From positions 216,001 through 280,000 of the forward strand of contig JARFJB010002416.1 of NCBI GenBank assembly GCA_036346205.1: a DNA stretch of 64,000 nt, given 5' to 3'. Source of the stretch: Vesta saturnalis (lineage: Eukaryota; Arthropoda; Insecta; Coleoptera; Lampyridae). The translations under genes were made by a program, and so were the position numbers. Below, piece after piece: positions 10,080 to 19,960 of this stretch (positions are counted from its first letter, which is position 1; every line of letters begins with the position of its first letter). Below the pieces are notes generated by a model. The model had not been told where the DNA came from and did not search any database. It saw only the letters and a list, made by a program, of their open reading frames with translations.

Positions 10080-12963
10080 ATGAGTACATTAGAAAGTAAC
10101 GAATTTAATTTTATCAATTTTATAAAATGCTCTGATATATTTGAATGGGAACGTTTTATTGATAGAGGTAAACAGCACAAATCAATTAACATTTTACATG
10201 TAAATATTAGATCGATAAGAAAGTATTTTGATGAATTATTAATCATTATTCATAAATGCAAATTTGACATTATTTTATTATCGGAAATCAATATTACTGA
10301 TTGTCTAAAAGATGCTTTTAAAATTGATAATTATATATGTATTAACAAAATTAGAAAAGGTAAATCAGGTGGAGGACTAGCTATTTATTTTAATGATAAT
10401 GTGAATTTTACCGAAATACCTGTAAATACTTATAATTTTGAATGCCTAAATTGCACAGTCGTGTTTCCAAATAATAACATTATGGATTTAGTGTTTATAT
10501 ATAGACCGCCAGATAGAAACATAAAACATTTTATAAGTGAGTTAGAAATACAGTTGAATAATAAACGTGTGTATGATGGACTAATAATCGGTGACATTAA
10601 TTTAAACCTATTGGACAAAATGAATGCAAATGTATGTGAATATGAAAGCATGCTAGCTGGATTAGGATACATAAACGCCATTCACGATGTGACTAGGGAG
10701 GAGATTAGAGAAGATTGTATAAAAAGGTCATTAATAGATCACATTTATGTAAAATCCAAATTTAAAACTATAAAATCTGCAGTTATCAACCACAAATTAG
10801 CTGACCATCATCCTACAACATTATATATAGAAGATGGAACCTTTACCAAGAGTGATTGTATGGATAACGGAACAATCAAGAAATTTAACAACTCTGGTAT
10901 AAAGAAAATGATAGCCGAGCATAACTGGCAGCGTATAAAAGACGAAGATATAAACGTTTACACCAACAACTTCACAACTGTATTAAGTAACATCTATAAT
11001 TGCAATCGCATTGAAACAAACGTAAGGAACACAAAACACCGAACAAATAATGGATGGATAACGGAGAATCTTCACTACAAAATTAAGGAAAGAGATAAAT
11101 TATTCAAAAGATGGAAGTCGAACCCTAAGAAAACCATTTACATGGAAACATACAAAACATTTAGAAACCAGTTAAACAACGAAATTAGAAATGCAAAAAA
11201 TAATCATTTCAAAGCAAGAGTGAATAGTAACAAAAGAAAATATGGGACAACGTTAACTATATTTTGACTAAAAGAAATCCAAAAATGTTAACGATAAAAT
11301 AATGAATAACATAGGTAAGAATGAAACTACAAAACAAATAGTAAATAAATTTGCAAATAACATTACTCAACAACGAACAAAACTGGCAAATAAATGCAAT
11401 CATCAGATAGATCCTACAGTATTGAGGCAAACAGGGAAGTTTGTTTTATATCCCAAAATGCAACAAAAAATCGTAGAAAACATAATTACCAGTAAATTAC
11501 ATATTAAAAATCAGGACACGATAATGTAGAACAGTAGACATGAAAAACAACATAGAAATTTTGAAAATAATTGCTGATATTATAAATCAATCTATCAACA
11601 AAAGTACATTTCAGACATCTTTAAAATATCCATAACACGGCCAATCTAAAAGGCGACCCAATGGACTATAATAACTACAGACCATTGAGTATTTTACCTA
11701 CGATGGAGAAAATATTTGAAATATATGTTACGACCATCTTAAAAGATATTTATCAGAAAATAAAATTATTCACATAAACCAACATGGATTTCAAATAGGT
11801 AAAGGAACTGGAACCCTATTAACTGAACTTATTGACCATATAAACACGCAGCTCGATAAAAATAATTACACAATTGCTCTGTTTGTTGATCTCACAAAAG
11901 CATTCGACACCGTTAAACATGATCTGTTATTGAAATACTTAAACAACGCCGGAATTAAACATAGGGAGTTACAGTGGTTTGAAAGCTATTTAAAAATGAG
12001 ATACTTTAAAGTTAGTAGGAAACGAATTCAGTGACATGACACAATCAGAGTATGGTGTACCACAAGGAAGCAATCTGGGCCCGTTACTTTTCTTAATATA
12101 CGTTAATGAAATGTTTACAACAATAGACAAAACGAAGTTATACATGTATGCAGATGATGCTGTGCTTCTATACTCACACAGACATGATTACTTGCAAGGA
12201 CACACTACAAACCGAGTTTAACAACCTGGTGAGATGGACTCACGGTAGGAACTTGTACATAAACGAAGATAAAACAGTTTCGATGGTATTCGCAACACCG
12301 CACATGCGTAGACCACAACAAACTGAATTAAAAATACATACATGCACGTGTCTATCACAATCAATATATTGTAACTGTCCAATTGTAAAAAATGTAAACA
12401 GCACATTATACCTTGAATTACCATAGATAACAAACTTAAGTTTGATAAACATATTAATTACATATACAACAAATTGAAGAAATCTATAGGATGTTTCTAC
12501 ATTCTTCAGAGATTTCTAGACACAAATACATTGATTGTAGTATACCAGGCGTTAGTGGAATCCCAAATAAGATACGGACTTCAGGTATGGTTGTGCTGAA
12601 AATGTTCACCTTAAAAATTAGAAAACCTACAATACAGAATAATGAAATTAATAATCAAAGATGAGAAATTACAAAAAACAAATATATATACGATGTAATA
12701 CATTAACACCATATACGTATTATAAATATTGGTACCTAACACAATTCAAAGAAGACAATAAATACAATGTGACGGAAAATCATAATCACCTTACTCGTAG
12801 GAAAAGATATATAGTGCCGAACTATTACAATAATTATGGATATAGGACATTAAAATGTACAATACCGATACTGTTCAATACAATACCCGACGACGTAAAA
12901 ACTAGTTCAACAATAAAGTATAAATATAATATAAAACACTGGTTACAGACACAAATAACATAA
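10080..12963 (+). pseudogene. P5 ORF2: endonuclease and reverse transcriptase, frameshifted
   Basis: The first 395 codons (10080-11267) are open and encode a complete apurinic-type endonuclease: HVNIRS with the catalytic Asn, LLSEINI with the catalytic Glu, SGGGLAIYF, FIYRPP, IGDINLNLL and the LIDHIYVKS and LADHHPT metal/His motifs. A frameshift follows at about 11265. The RT is then spread over several frames: RPLSIL (about 11680), FVDLTKAFDTV (about 11882), GVPQGSNLGP and YMYADDAVLLYSH (12036-12190), an HTCTCLSQSIYCNC motif (12340-12380) and the C-terminal TRRKRYIVP and YRTLKCTIPILFN block up to 12963. The catalytic residues are kept, so the breaks alone inactivate it. Confidence 0.85.
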
Positions 12964-13146
12964 TAACAGAAAGTGATTTGAATAAATAAAGTTTATAGGC
13001 TAGTAAATCAATAATAAAAGTATAGACATGTAATATGACCTATTTAATTGTAATTTGCAATGATTGTGTACACTCTTAAACGCCACACCAAAAGCAGAAA
13101 TTTTAATTTATATATGTATCTAAAACTTTATTGTATAAATAAGGCA

Positions 13147-13175
13147 CCAACGGAAAAGTCATTTGACTTTGTTGG
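13147..13175 (+). other. 3' terminal stem-loop of P5
   Basis: Outer stem CCAAC/GTTGG (13147-13151 with 13171-13175), inner stem AAGTC/GACTT (13156-13160 with 13165-13169), loop ATTT, then GGACC overlapping the outer stem. Confidence 0.8.
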
Positions 13176-13239
13176 ACCTTAAACTGTAAATACTGTGAAA
13201 TAAATAAATTCAAATTCAAATTCAAATTATTATTACTAA

Positions 13240-13279
13240 CACTGCAGATAAAACTACTGCACTGCAGATAAAACTACTG
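13240..13279 (+). repeat. Perfect 20-base tandem duplication at the P6 5' junction
   Basis: CACTGCAGATAAAACTACTG occurs twice back to back (13240-13259 and 13260-13279), immediately at the 5' end of P6. It looks like a duplication made during insertion or repair. Confidence 0.9.
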
Positions 13280-13592
13280 AAACAAATTCATGGCAACAAC
13301 AACTGTGAAAAAAGGGAAATGTTACAAAAAATGAATACACTCACACCAAATGGTTTATACAGGTATACAAACGTATTAAAATACTACGGACAGAATGAAT
13401 ATAAAATTCTATGCAACACAATTACTAAACGAGAAGAATCATACATGATTCCTCATTATTATAATAAATATGGTGAACGTACACTTAAATGTATGGTTCG
13501 AAATTATACAATTCTATACCTAACGAGATATGTCTTATAAAAGATAAGTGAATTCAAAAAGGAATAACCCAGTGGATCATTCGCGGTATATA
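13279..13592 (+). pseudogene. P6 ORF2 C-terminal fragment
   Basis: Encodes the terminal domain of the CR1-like ORF2: an LLKQIHG-like start, LTPNGLYRYTN, ESYMIPHYYNKYGERTLKCM, then after a frameshift near 13500 an EFKKEITQW-like end and a stop near 13590. No catalytic residues are included. Confidence 0.75.
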
Positions 13593-14030
13593 GGAATATT
13601 TCATCATACATTATTTACAACAATTAATTGAATTCATATATTTTATCTGATTTATGTTAACATACGCGATTTGCATAATCTTTTCTTTTTGTTATTACTA
13701 TTGTTATTTTATTTCATTACATAAGTACTATTGCATTTATAAATAATTGTTCTGTTACATATCTTACACTTTCGATGCAATGGTAAATTTTATTTCATTT
13801 CTATACTTTTGTTAAGTTTATCACTTGGTAACTACTGTTACTTGTTATTTGTAGTATAAGCTCATATTAGCATTTAATTTTACCTCTGTTCTTTATTATA
13901 TAATTAGCATACTTCAATGATTTTGTTTTCAATACATATATTTATATTACTATTCTTTATTGGTTCAATGATGGCTAAATCATATTAATTTAATTGTATC
14001 TGTAAAACAATTGTATGTATATAATCGGAA

Positions 14031-14060
14031 CCAACCGTTAAGTTTCTGCAACTTGGTCGG
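14031..14060 (+). other. 3' terminal stem-loop of P6
   Basis: Outer stem CCAACC/GGTCGG with one A-C mismatch (14031-14036 with 14055-14060). Inner stem AAGTT/AACTT (14040-14044 with 14050-14054), a compensatory variant of AAGTC/GACTT. Loop TCTGC. Confidence 0.75.
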
Positions 14061-14100
14061 TCCGATAAATGTAGATATATTTAAGAATAAAGATTCAAAG

Positions 14101-14628
14101 ATTACTATTACTATTACTATTACTATTACTATTACTATTACTATTACTATTACTATTACTATTACTATTACTTATTACTATTACTATTACTATTACTATT
14201 ACTATTACTATTACTATTACTATTACTATTACTATTACTATTACTATTACTATTACTATTACTATTACTATTACTATTACTATTACTATTACTATTACTA
14301 TTACTATTACTATTACTATTACTATTACTATTACTATTACTATTACTATTACTTATTACTATTACTATTACTATTACTATTACTATTACTTATTACTATT
14401 ACTATTACTATTACTATTACTATTACTATTACTATTACTATTACTATTACTATTACTATATTACTATTACTATATACTATTACTATTACTATTACTATTA
14501 CTATTACTATTACTATTACTATTACTATTACTATTACTATTACTATTACTATTACTATTACTATTACTATTACTATTACTATTACTATTACTATTACTAT
14601 CACTATTACTATTACTATTACTATTATC
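14101..14628 (+). repeat. (TTACTA)n array
   Basis: About 525 bases of TTACTA with occasional ACTTATT or ACTATATT length variants and one TATCAC unit near 14600. Confidence 0.97.
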
Positions 14629-14816
14629 TATAGTATAAATAATGTATATATATTAGTATTTAGAATTATTATTAAAGAAAATAATTTTAATGTTTCTTAT
14701 TTTGTAAAGTATGACATTAAATTATGCATTGCAACTTGTCAAGCACCTGTCAAATTAGCTTAAAGTGAATTTGTAATATTTCGTTAATAAAGATATATTG
14801 ATTGATTGATTGATTG
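14629..14816 (+). mobile_element. P7: short insertion with a (GATT)n tail, family uncertain
   Basis: A 188-base AT-rich non-coding segment between two arrays. It ends in AATAAA (14786-14791) and four or five GATT units that pass into (TTACTA)n. This is the tail arrangement of the plus-strand family, but I cannot find the usual stem-loop. It may be the 3' end of a different CR1-like subfamily or a short non-autonomous element. Confidence 0.55.
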
Positions 14817-14977
14817 ATTACTATTACTATTACTATTACTATTACTATTACTATTACTATTACTATTACTATTACTATTACTATTACTATTACTATTACT
14901 ATTACTATTACTATTACTATTACTATTACTATTACTATTACTATTACTATTACTATTACTATTACTATTACTATTAC
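14817..14977 (+). repeat. (TTACTA)n array, uninterrupted
   Basis: About 160 bases of perfect TTACTA hexamers between P7 and the truncated start of P8. Confidence 0.97.
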
Positions 14978-14984
14978 CCAAAAC

Positions 14985-17340
14985 AATTTATAAAAGAAAT
15001 GGAAAGTTACTAAAAGTAATAAATTAACTCTAGTAATTGGAGATATTAATCTAAATTTACTGGATATTAACTCCACGAGCGTATATGAATATGAAATATG
15101 ATGCAGGATTTGTATGTAAGCGGTAAAGGATGTAACAAGGAAGAAATCAAAGAAGGTGAACTCAAGAAATCGCTAATAGATCACATATTCATACGATCAA
15201 AATTTAAATATATTAAGACGGCATAATTCAACACAAATTAGCAGATCATTATCCATTATGTCAAATTAGCTGAAACGTATACAAAATCAGAATGCATGCA
15301 AAATAACACTGTTAAGAAGTATAACGAATATGCAATTAGAAAAGGGTCAAAGAGGAAGATCAAAATAATGAGACGAACGTTAATACTTTTGCAAATAATT
15401 TAATAGACGCGGTTAATAAGATATACGAAAGTAACCAAGAGATGTTAAACAACAAAACGCAACAGCAAGGAAAACAAACGCTTGATTACGGACAAACTAT
15501 ACTTAAGATTAAAGAAAGGGATAAGTATTTCATGATGAATAATCCAAAAAGGAATTATATAAAGAAACTTACAAAAAGTATAGGAACATGTTAAATAATG
15601 AAATTCGAGATGCCAAAAACAACCACTTCAGGCACAAATTTGAAAATGACAGAAAGTCAAAATTATGGGACAAGGTTAATTATATGCTAACGAAGAAAAA
15701 GACAAAAACCGTTGATGAAAAAATTATGAATCACCTTGGAAAGCTAACGACAACGGATACAATAGTAAATAAATTCGCAAAAACGTTTCAAGAACAAGTT
15801 ACACAATTAATAACTACTTGTAAACACCAGATAACGCTTCCAGTAAATTGCGACGAAACTGAATATTCATTAAGAATACCAGAATGCAATGAAGAAGAGA
15901 TTACGAAAATAATTAAAAGTAACTTATGCATAAATAAATGATACGACAATATAAGAGCAATAGAATTAAAAACAATCCAGACATTTTTAAAATCATAACT
16001 GAAATGATAAACCAATCGATTAAGATGTATTTTAAGCTTTTAAAACGGCTATAACCAGACCGATCTATAAAAAAGGTGATCCGACAGAGTATGGTAACTA
16101 CAGACCATTAAGTATAATGCAATAGAAAAATGTATGAAATATATATAGCTCAACACCTAAAAGATACCTGTACGAGAATAATATTATACATCCCAATCAA
16201 TATGGTTTCAAAAGGAAACACAGAAAAATTGCTGATTAAAGTTACGGATGAAATAAATACGCAATTAGATAAAATAGGTATACCATAGCAGTATACATAG
16301 ATCTATCAAAGCATTTGATACAGTGAAGCATGATTACTAATACAAAATATGAATAAAGCTGGAATTAAACGACAAGAACTAAAGCTGTTTGAAAGCTATT
16401 TAAAAATAGATACTACATTGTCAAGGTCAATAACGTATACAGTGAGAAAAAGAAGTTAAGATTTGAGTTCCACAAGGCAGTATTCTGGGACCGATATTGT
16501 TTCTGTTATACTAATGACATGTTATGCATCACAGAAAAGGCTAAATTATACTTGTATGCAGATGATGCCATATTATACTACTCACACTCAGACATACATT
16601 ATTGTGAAAAGGTAAAAGAAGAGCTAAACGCATTACTTATATGGACACATGGAAGAAATTTATTTATCAACGAAAATAAAACAGTGACGATGGTCTTTCA
16701 TACATCACATATGCAGAAAATACAAGACGTGAAAATAAAATTACACACATGTTCATGTTTATATGCATCAGTAAGTTGCAACTGTAAAATTATTCATAAT
16801 GTCACAAACGCTATGTATCTAGGAATTAATATAGATAACCAATTAAAGTACAATAAACATATAGAATACATATACTCTAAAATTAAAAAATGGTATGTTT
16901 TACATATTATACAGGATGATAACGCCAAAACAATGATCATAGTTTACAAAGCAATGGTAGAATCCATCATATGAGTCCAGGTATGGATGTCTGATTACGT
17001 TCATGAGGAAGCTAGAATCATTGCAATATAAAATTATAAAATTATTACACAACAAAAGTACCTTAAATATAAACAGTTAATGGAAAAAAGTAACACGTTA
17101 ACTAAAGGCTACTACAGATATTATCACTTAATTACATTACAATGATGAGGAATACAAATATAGGATACACAACTACTCCACAAGAAGACAAAAATTTATT
17201 GTACCAACATATTATAACAAATATGGAAAAGGACCATTAAATGTCTAATACCATCTCTTTATAACGCAATAGAATATACAAACACTAATAAGATAAGCGA
17301 CTTCAAAAAGACATTAAAAATGGCTTCAAATAGATTGTAA
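14985..17340 (+). pseudogene. P8 ORF2 remnant
   Basis: Endonuclease end: VIGDINLNLLD near 15040 and an SLIDHIFIRSKFK equivalent near 15170. The endonuclease-RT linker is open at 15588-15941. The RT is fragmented: RPIYKKGDP near 16060, an IDLSK motif near 16300, then an intact 151-codon stretch (16519-16974) with YLYADDAILYYSHSD, WTHGRNLFINENKTV and the KLHTCSCL...SCNC Cys/His motif. The C-terminal domain near 17150-17330 is recognisable but shifted. It is a multiply broken copy with YADD preserved. Confidence 0.8.
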
Positions 17341-17504
17341 TTAATTATCGTTATCAAATATCTACATGCACTACAATTAAAGCAATTATAAAATATCAGT
17401 TGAACAATGATTGTACGCACTGTTCTTGCGTTGGATAAACTTGTATAATATATTATAGAAAGCTATGTAATTATTTTATTTGTTGTAAAATAGTAAAACT
17501 GGCA

Positions 17505-17533
17505 CCAACATACAAGTCTTATGACTTTGTTGG
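17505..17533 (+). other. 3' terminal stem-loop of P8
   Basis: Outer stem CCAAC/GTTGG (17505-17509 with 17529-17533), inner stem AAGTC/GACTT (17514-17518 with 17523-17527), loop TTAT. Confidence 0.8.
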
Positions 17534-17588
17534 ACCAAAAAATATGTATATATTCCTGAAATAAACAATTCAATTCAATTCAATTCAA

Positions 17589-17707
17589 TTACTATTACTA
17601 TTACTATTACTATTACTATTACTATTACTATTACTATTACTATTACTATTACTATTACTATTACTATTACTATTACTATTACTATTACTATTACTATTAC
17701 TATTACT
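17589..17707 (+). repeat. (TTACTA)n array
   Basis: About 118 bases of perfect TTACTA hexamers. Confidence 0.97.
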
Positions 17708-18500
17708 CTCATCACATGTTGATGAATGCAGAAGAGTAATTCAGAAGAACTAAATCTTATAAGTAAATGGTTACATAACAAAGTTCTTAATTTGAACGCT
17801 CTAAAACACATGTGATGGTTTTAAACTTCATATGCAGAAGATTATTCTAAAACAAGTGAGGTTGCACATGTAGTGTTTATTTGAAAGTTAGAATGCAAAT
17901 GCACAATGCTGAAATACATGACAGAAACTACATATCTAGGACTAGTGATAGATAATCATCTTAAATATAATAAACACATTGACCACCTTTACCAAAAATT
18001 AAAAGCTGTTAGAGGATCTATTTGCTTAAAAATACACGGATACCAGGGTAATGAACATTGTGTACAAAGCAGTTGTTGAATCAGTTATAAGATATGCCGT
18101 CAAAGTATGGGATGCGCAGATCCGGTACATGTAAATAAGTTAGAGATGCTACAACGTCAAATATTGAAGCTTATCCAAGGTAGACGACACAAAGAAGAAA
18201 GAAATTTAAGTGCAGATATTACACCGAATGGCTACTATAAATATTTAAATATAATTGAACTCATTGGAGACAGTTCTTATAAAGTACCTCTATCCCATAA
18301 TTATCTAACTAGAAGGACGTATTATACAATGTTATAATAAATATGGTGAACGTACTTTAAGATGTGCAGTGCCAAAACTTTATAACTTAATACCTAAGGA
18401 AATTCAGTATCCAAGCAAAATTAAAACTTTTAAAACACAAATTAAATCATGGATCAGAAATTACAATAAGGATATTAAAGATGTGAAAATTTTATTATAA
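17708..18500 (+). pseudogene. P9 ORF2 C-terminal half
   Basis: Codes for the RT thumb and C-terminal domain in several frames: an ETTYLGLVIDNHLKYNKHID stretch near 17925, VESVIRYAVKVW near 18075, an open frame 18107-18337 with VNKLEMLQRQILKLIQ and NGYYKYLN, then a shifted RTLRCAVPKLYN block near 18350-18390 and a stop near 18500. No catalytic motif is present. Confidence 0.75.
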
Positions 18501-18714
18501 TAACGCTTGATTTTCTCAAGATATATTCAAATATTGTTCTTATTTATTTTTTTTTTATTGTTTTATTTATTTTTTTCTTTCAGTTTTATTACTTTTCTGT
18601 TAGTAATCAGTAGCGTAACAGTTGTGGTGTAACGCCAGAATAACAAATTTCATTTTTCATTATCTTTAGCAGATTAAACAATTTTCTGTGTACAATCTTA
18701 TGTTAATTATGGTA

Positions 18715-18744
18715 CCAATCGGTAAGTCTTGCAGACTTGATAGG
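18715..18744 (+). other. 3' terminal stem-loop of P9
   Basis: Outer stem CCAATC/GATAGG with one A-A mismatch (18715-18720 with 18739-18744), inner stem AAGTC/GACTT (18724-18728 with 18734-18738), loop TTGCA. Confidence 0.75.
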
Positions 18745-18787
18745 ACCTCAAATGTAATTATTATTACGTTAATAAATTATCCAACTA

Positions 18788-19412
18788 TATTACTATTACT
18801 ATTACTATTACTATTACTATTACTATTACTATTACTATTACTATTACTATTACTATTACTATTACTATTACTATTACTATTACTATTACTATTACTATTA
18901 CTATTACTATTACTATTACTATTACTATTACTATTACTATTACTATTACTATTACTATTACTATTACTATTACTATTACTATTACTATTACTATTACTAT
19001 TACTATTACTATTACTATTACTATTACTATTACTATTACTATTACTATTACTATTACTATTACTATTACTATTACTATTACTATTACTATTACTATTACT
19101 ATTACTATTACTATTACTATTACTATTACTATTACTATTACTATTACTATTACTATTACTATTACTATTACTATTACTATTACTATTACTATTACTATTA
19201 CTATTACTATTACTATTACTATTACTATTACTATTACTATTACTATTACTATTACTATTACTATTACTATTACTATTACTATTACTATTACTATTACTAT
19301 TACTATTACTATTACTATTACTATTACTATTACTATTACTATTACTATTACTATTACTATTACTATTACTATTACTATTACTATTACTATTACTATTACT
19401 ATTACTATTACT
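18788..19412 (+). repeat. Perfect (TTACTA)n array of about 104 units
   Basis: The longest uninterrupted array: about 625 bases without a visible substitution or indel. This uniformity suggests recent expansion or homogenisation, in contrast to the eroded arrays at 39060-39667 and 41898-42415. Confidence 0.98.
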
Positions 19413-19545
19413 ACATTGTTCCTTATTATTACAACAAATATGGCCAAAGAACTCTGAAATGTTTAATACCGTACTTATTTAATTCAATTCCAAAGAATTA
19501 TGCCAATACTGGGACATTTAAGAAGGAGGTAAAAAGTGGTTAGTA
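19413..19545 (+). pseudogene. P10 ORF2 C-terminal fragment
   Basis: The frame reads IVPYYYNKYGQRTLKCL, then IPYLFNSIPKN and an FKKEVKS-like end before a stop, which is the family's C-terminal signature. It is truncated at the array boundary. Confidence 0.7.
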
Positions 19546-19703
19546 AATGATTAATTAAACAAGAATATTGACTTTATTGAAATATGTTATGCATCTTTTA
19601 TTATAAATACTTTTATGTTTACAATGATTGTACACTAAAACGTCAGAACAATGTTTAATTTGTAAAAAAAGAATGTTATTATTTATTTGTATAAAATAAG
19701 GCA

Positions 19704-19732
19704 CCAACAGGTAAGTCTTTTGACTTTGTTGG
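19704..19732 (+). other. 3' terminal stem-loop of P10
   Basis: Outer stem CCAAC/GTTGG (19704-19708 with 19728-19732), inner stem AAGTC/GACTT (19713-19717 with 19722-19726), loop TTTT. Confidence 0.8.
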
Positions 19733-19787
19733 ACCTTAGAATTATGTATATTTTTGAAATAAACATTCTATTCTATTCTATTCTATT

Positions 19788-19960
19788 CTATTACTATTAC
19801 TATTACTATTACTATTACTATTACTATTACTATTACTATTACTATTACTATTACTATTACTATTACTATTACTATTACTATTACTATTACTATTACTATT
19901 ACTATTACTATTACTATTACTATTACTATCTATTACTATTACTATTACTATTACTATTAC
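19788..19960 (+). repeat. (TTACTA)n array
   Basis: About 170 bases of hexamers with one TCTATT variant near 19929, ending directly in the T-run of M3. Confidence 0.97.

Larger units (their letters stand above)
9372..13230 (+). mobile_element. P5: CR1-like element truncated in ORF1
   Basis: Starts in the ORF1 coiled-coil region and continues through ORF1, ORF2 and a 3' UTR of about 180 bases (12964-13146). It has the stem-loop and an (ATTCAA)n tail, and ends at 13230 in a vestigial TTATTATTACTA. It is one of the longer plus-strand copies, with an intact endonuclease domain. Confidence 0.88.
13236..14104 (+). mobile_element. P6: 5'-truncated CR1-like element
   Basis: Begins a few bases after the tail of P5 with almost no array between them. 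It keeps about 100 codons of ORF2, a 3' UTR (13593-14030, non-coding), the stem-loop, AATAAA at 14086-14091 and a short ATTCAAAG tail before the array. Confidence 0.8.
14978..17590 (+). mobile_element. P8: CR1-like element truncated in the endonuclease
   Basis: Starts within the ORF2 endonuclease domain immediately after an array. It holds a degenerate ORF2, a short 3' UTR (17340-17504), the stem-loop, AATAAA at 17560-17565 and an (ATTCA)n tail continuous with the next array. Confidence 0.85.
17708..18787 (+). mobile_element. P9: 5'-truncated CR1-like element
   Basis: Begins just after the YADD region of the RT and continues to the end of ORF2. It then has a 3' UTR (18500-18714, T-rich and non-coding), the stem-loop and AATAAA (18771-18776). 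Unlike other copies it has no tandem tail: only about ten bases separate AATAAA from the long array. Confidence 0.82.
19413..19790 (+). mobile_element. P10: 3' end of a CR1-like element
   Basis: The last 40 or so codons of ORF2, a 3' UTR (19550-19703), the stem-loop, AATAAA at 19758-19763 and a five-unit (ATTCT)n tail running into the next array. Confidence 0.82.

Noticed and set aside
10430..10681. Open frames antisense to ORF2 regions (also 27091-27309, 44387-44710, 45508-45759, 49053-49355)
   Set aside because: They mirror well-supported endonuclease or RT coding on the other strand and have no domain of their own.
18788..19412. TTACTA as a telomeric repeat
   Set aside because: Arrays are short, interrupted and scattered, and the hexamer lacks the G-rich strand usual for telomerase products. 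The parallel with TRAS/SART is in layout only.
18688..19482. Long open frames of poly-Leu, Ile-Thr or Tyr repeats over the arrays (also at 3512, 5416, 8902, 14011, 40169, 47011 and elsewhere)
   Set aside because: TTACTA read in its three forward frames gives Leu-Leu, Ile-Thr or Tyr-Tyr without stops. These are translation artefacts of the microsatellite.
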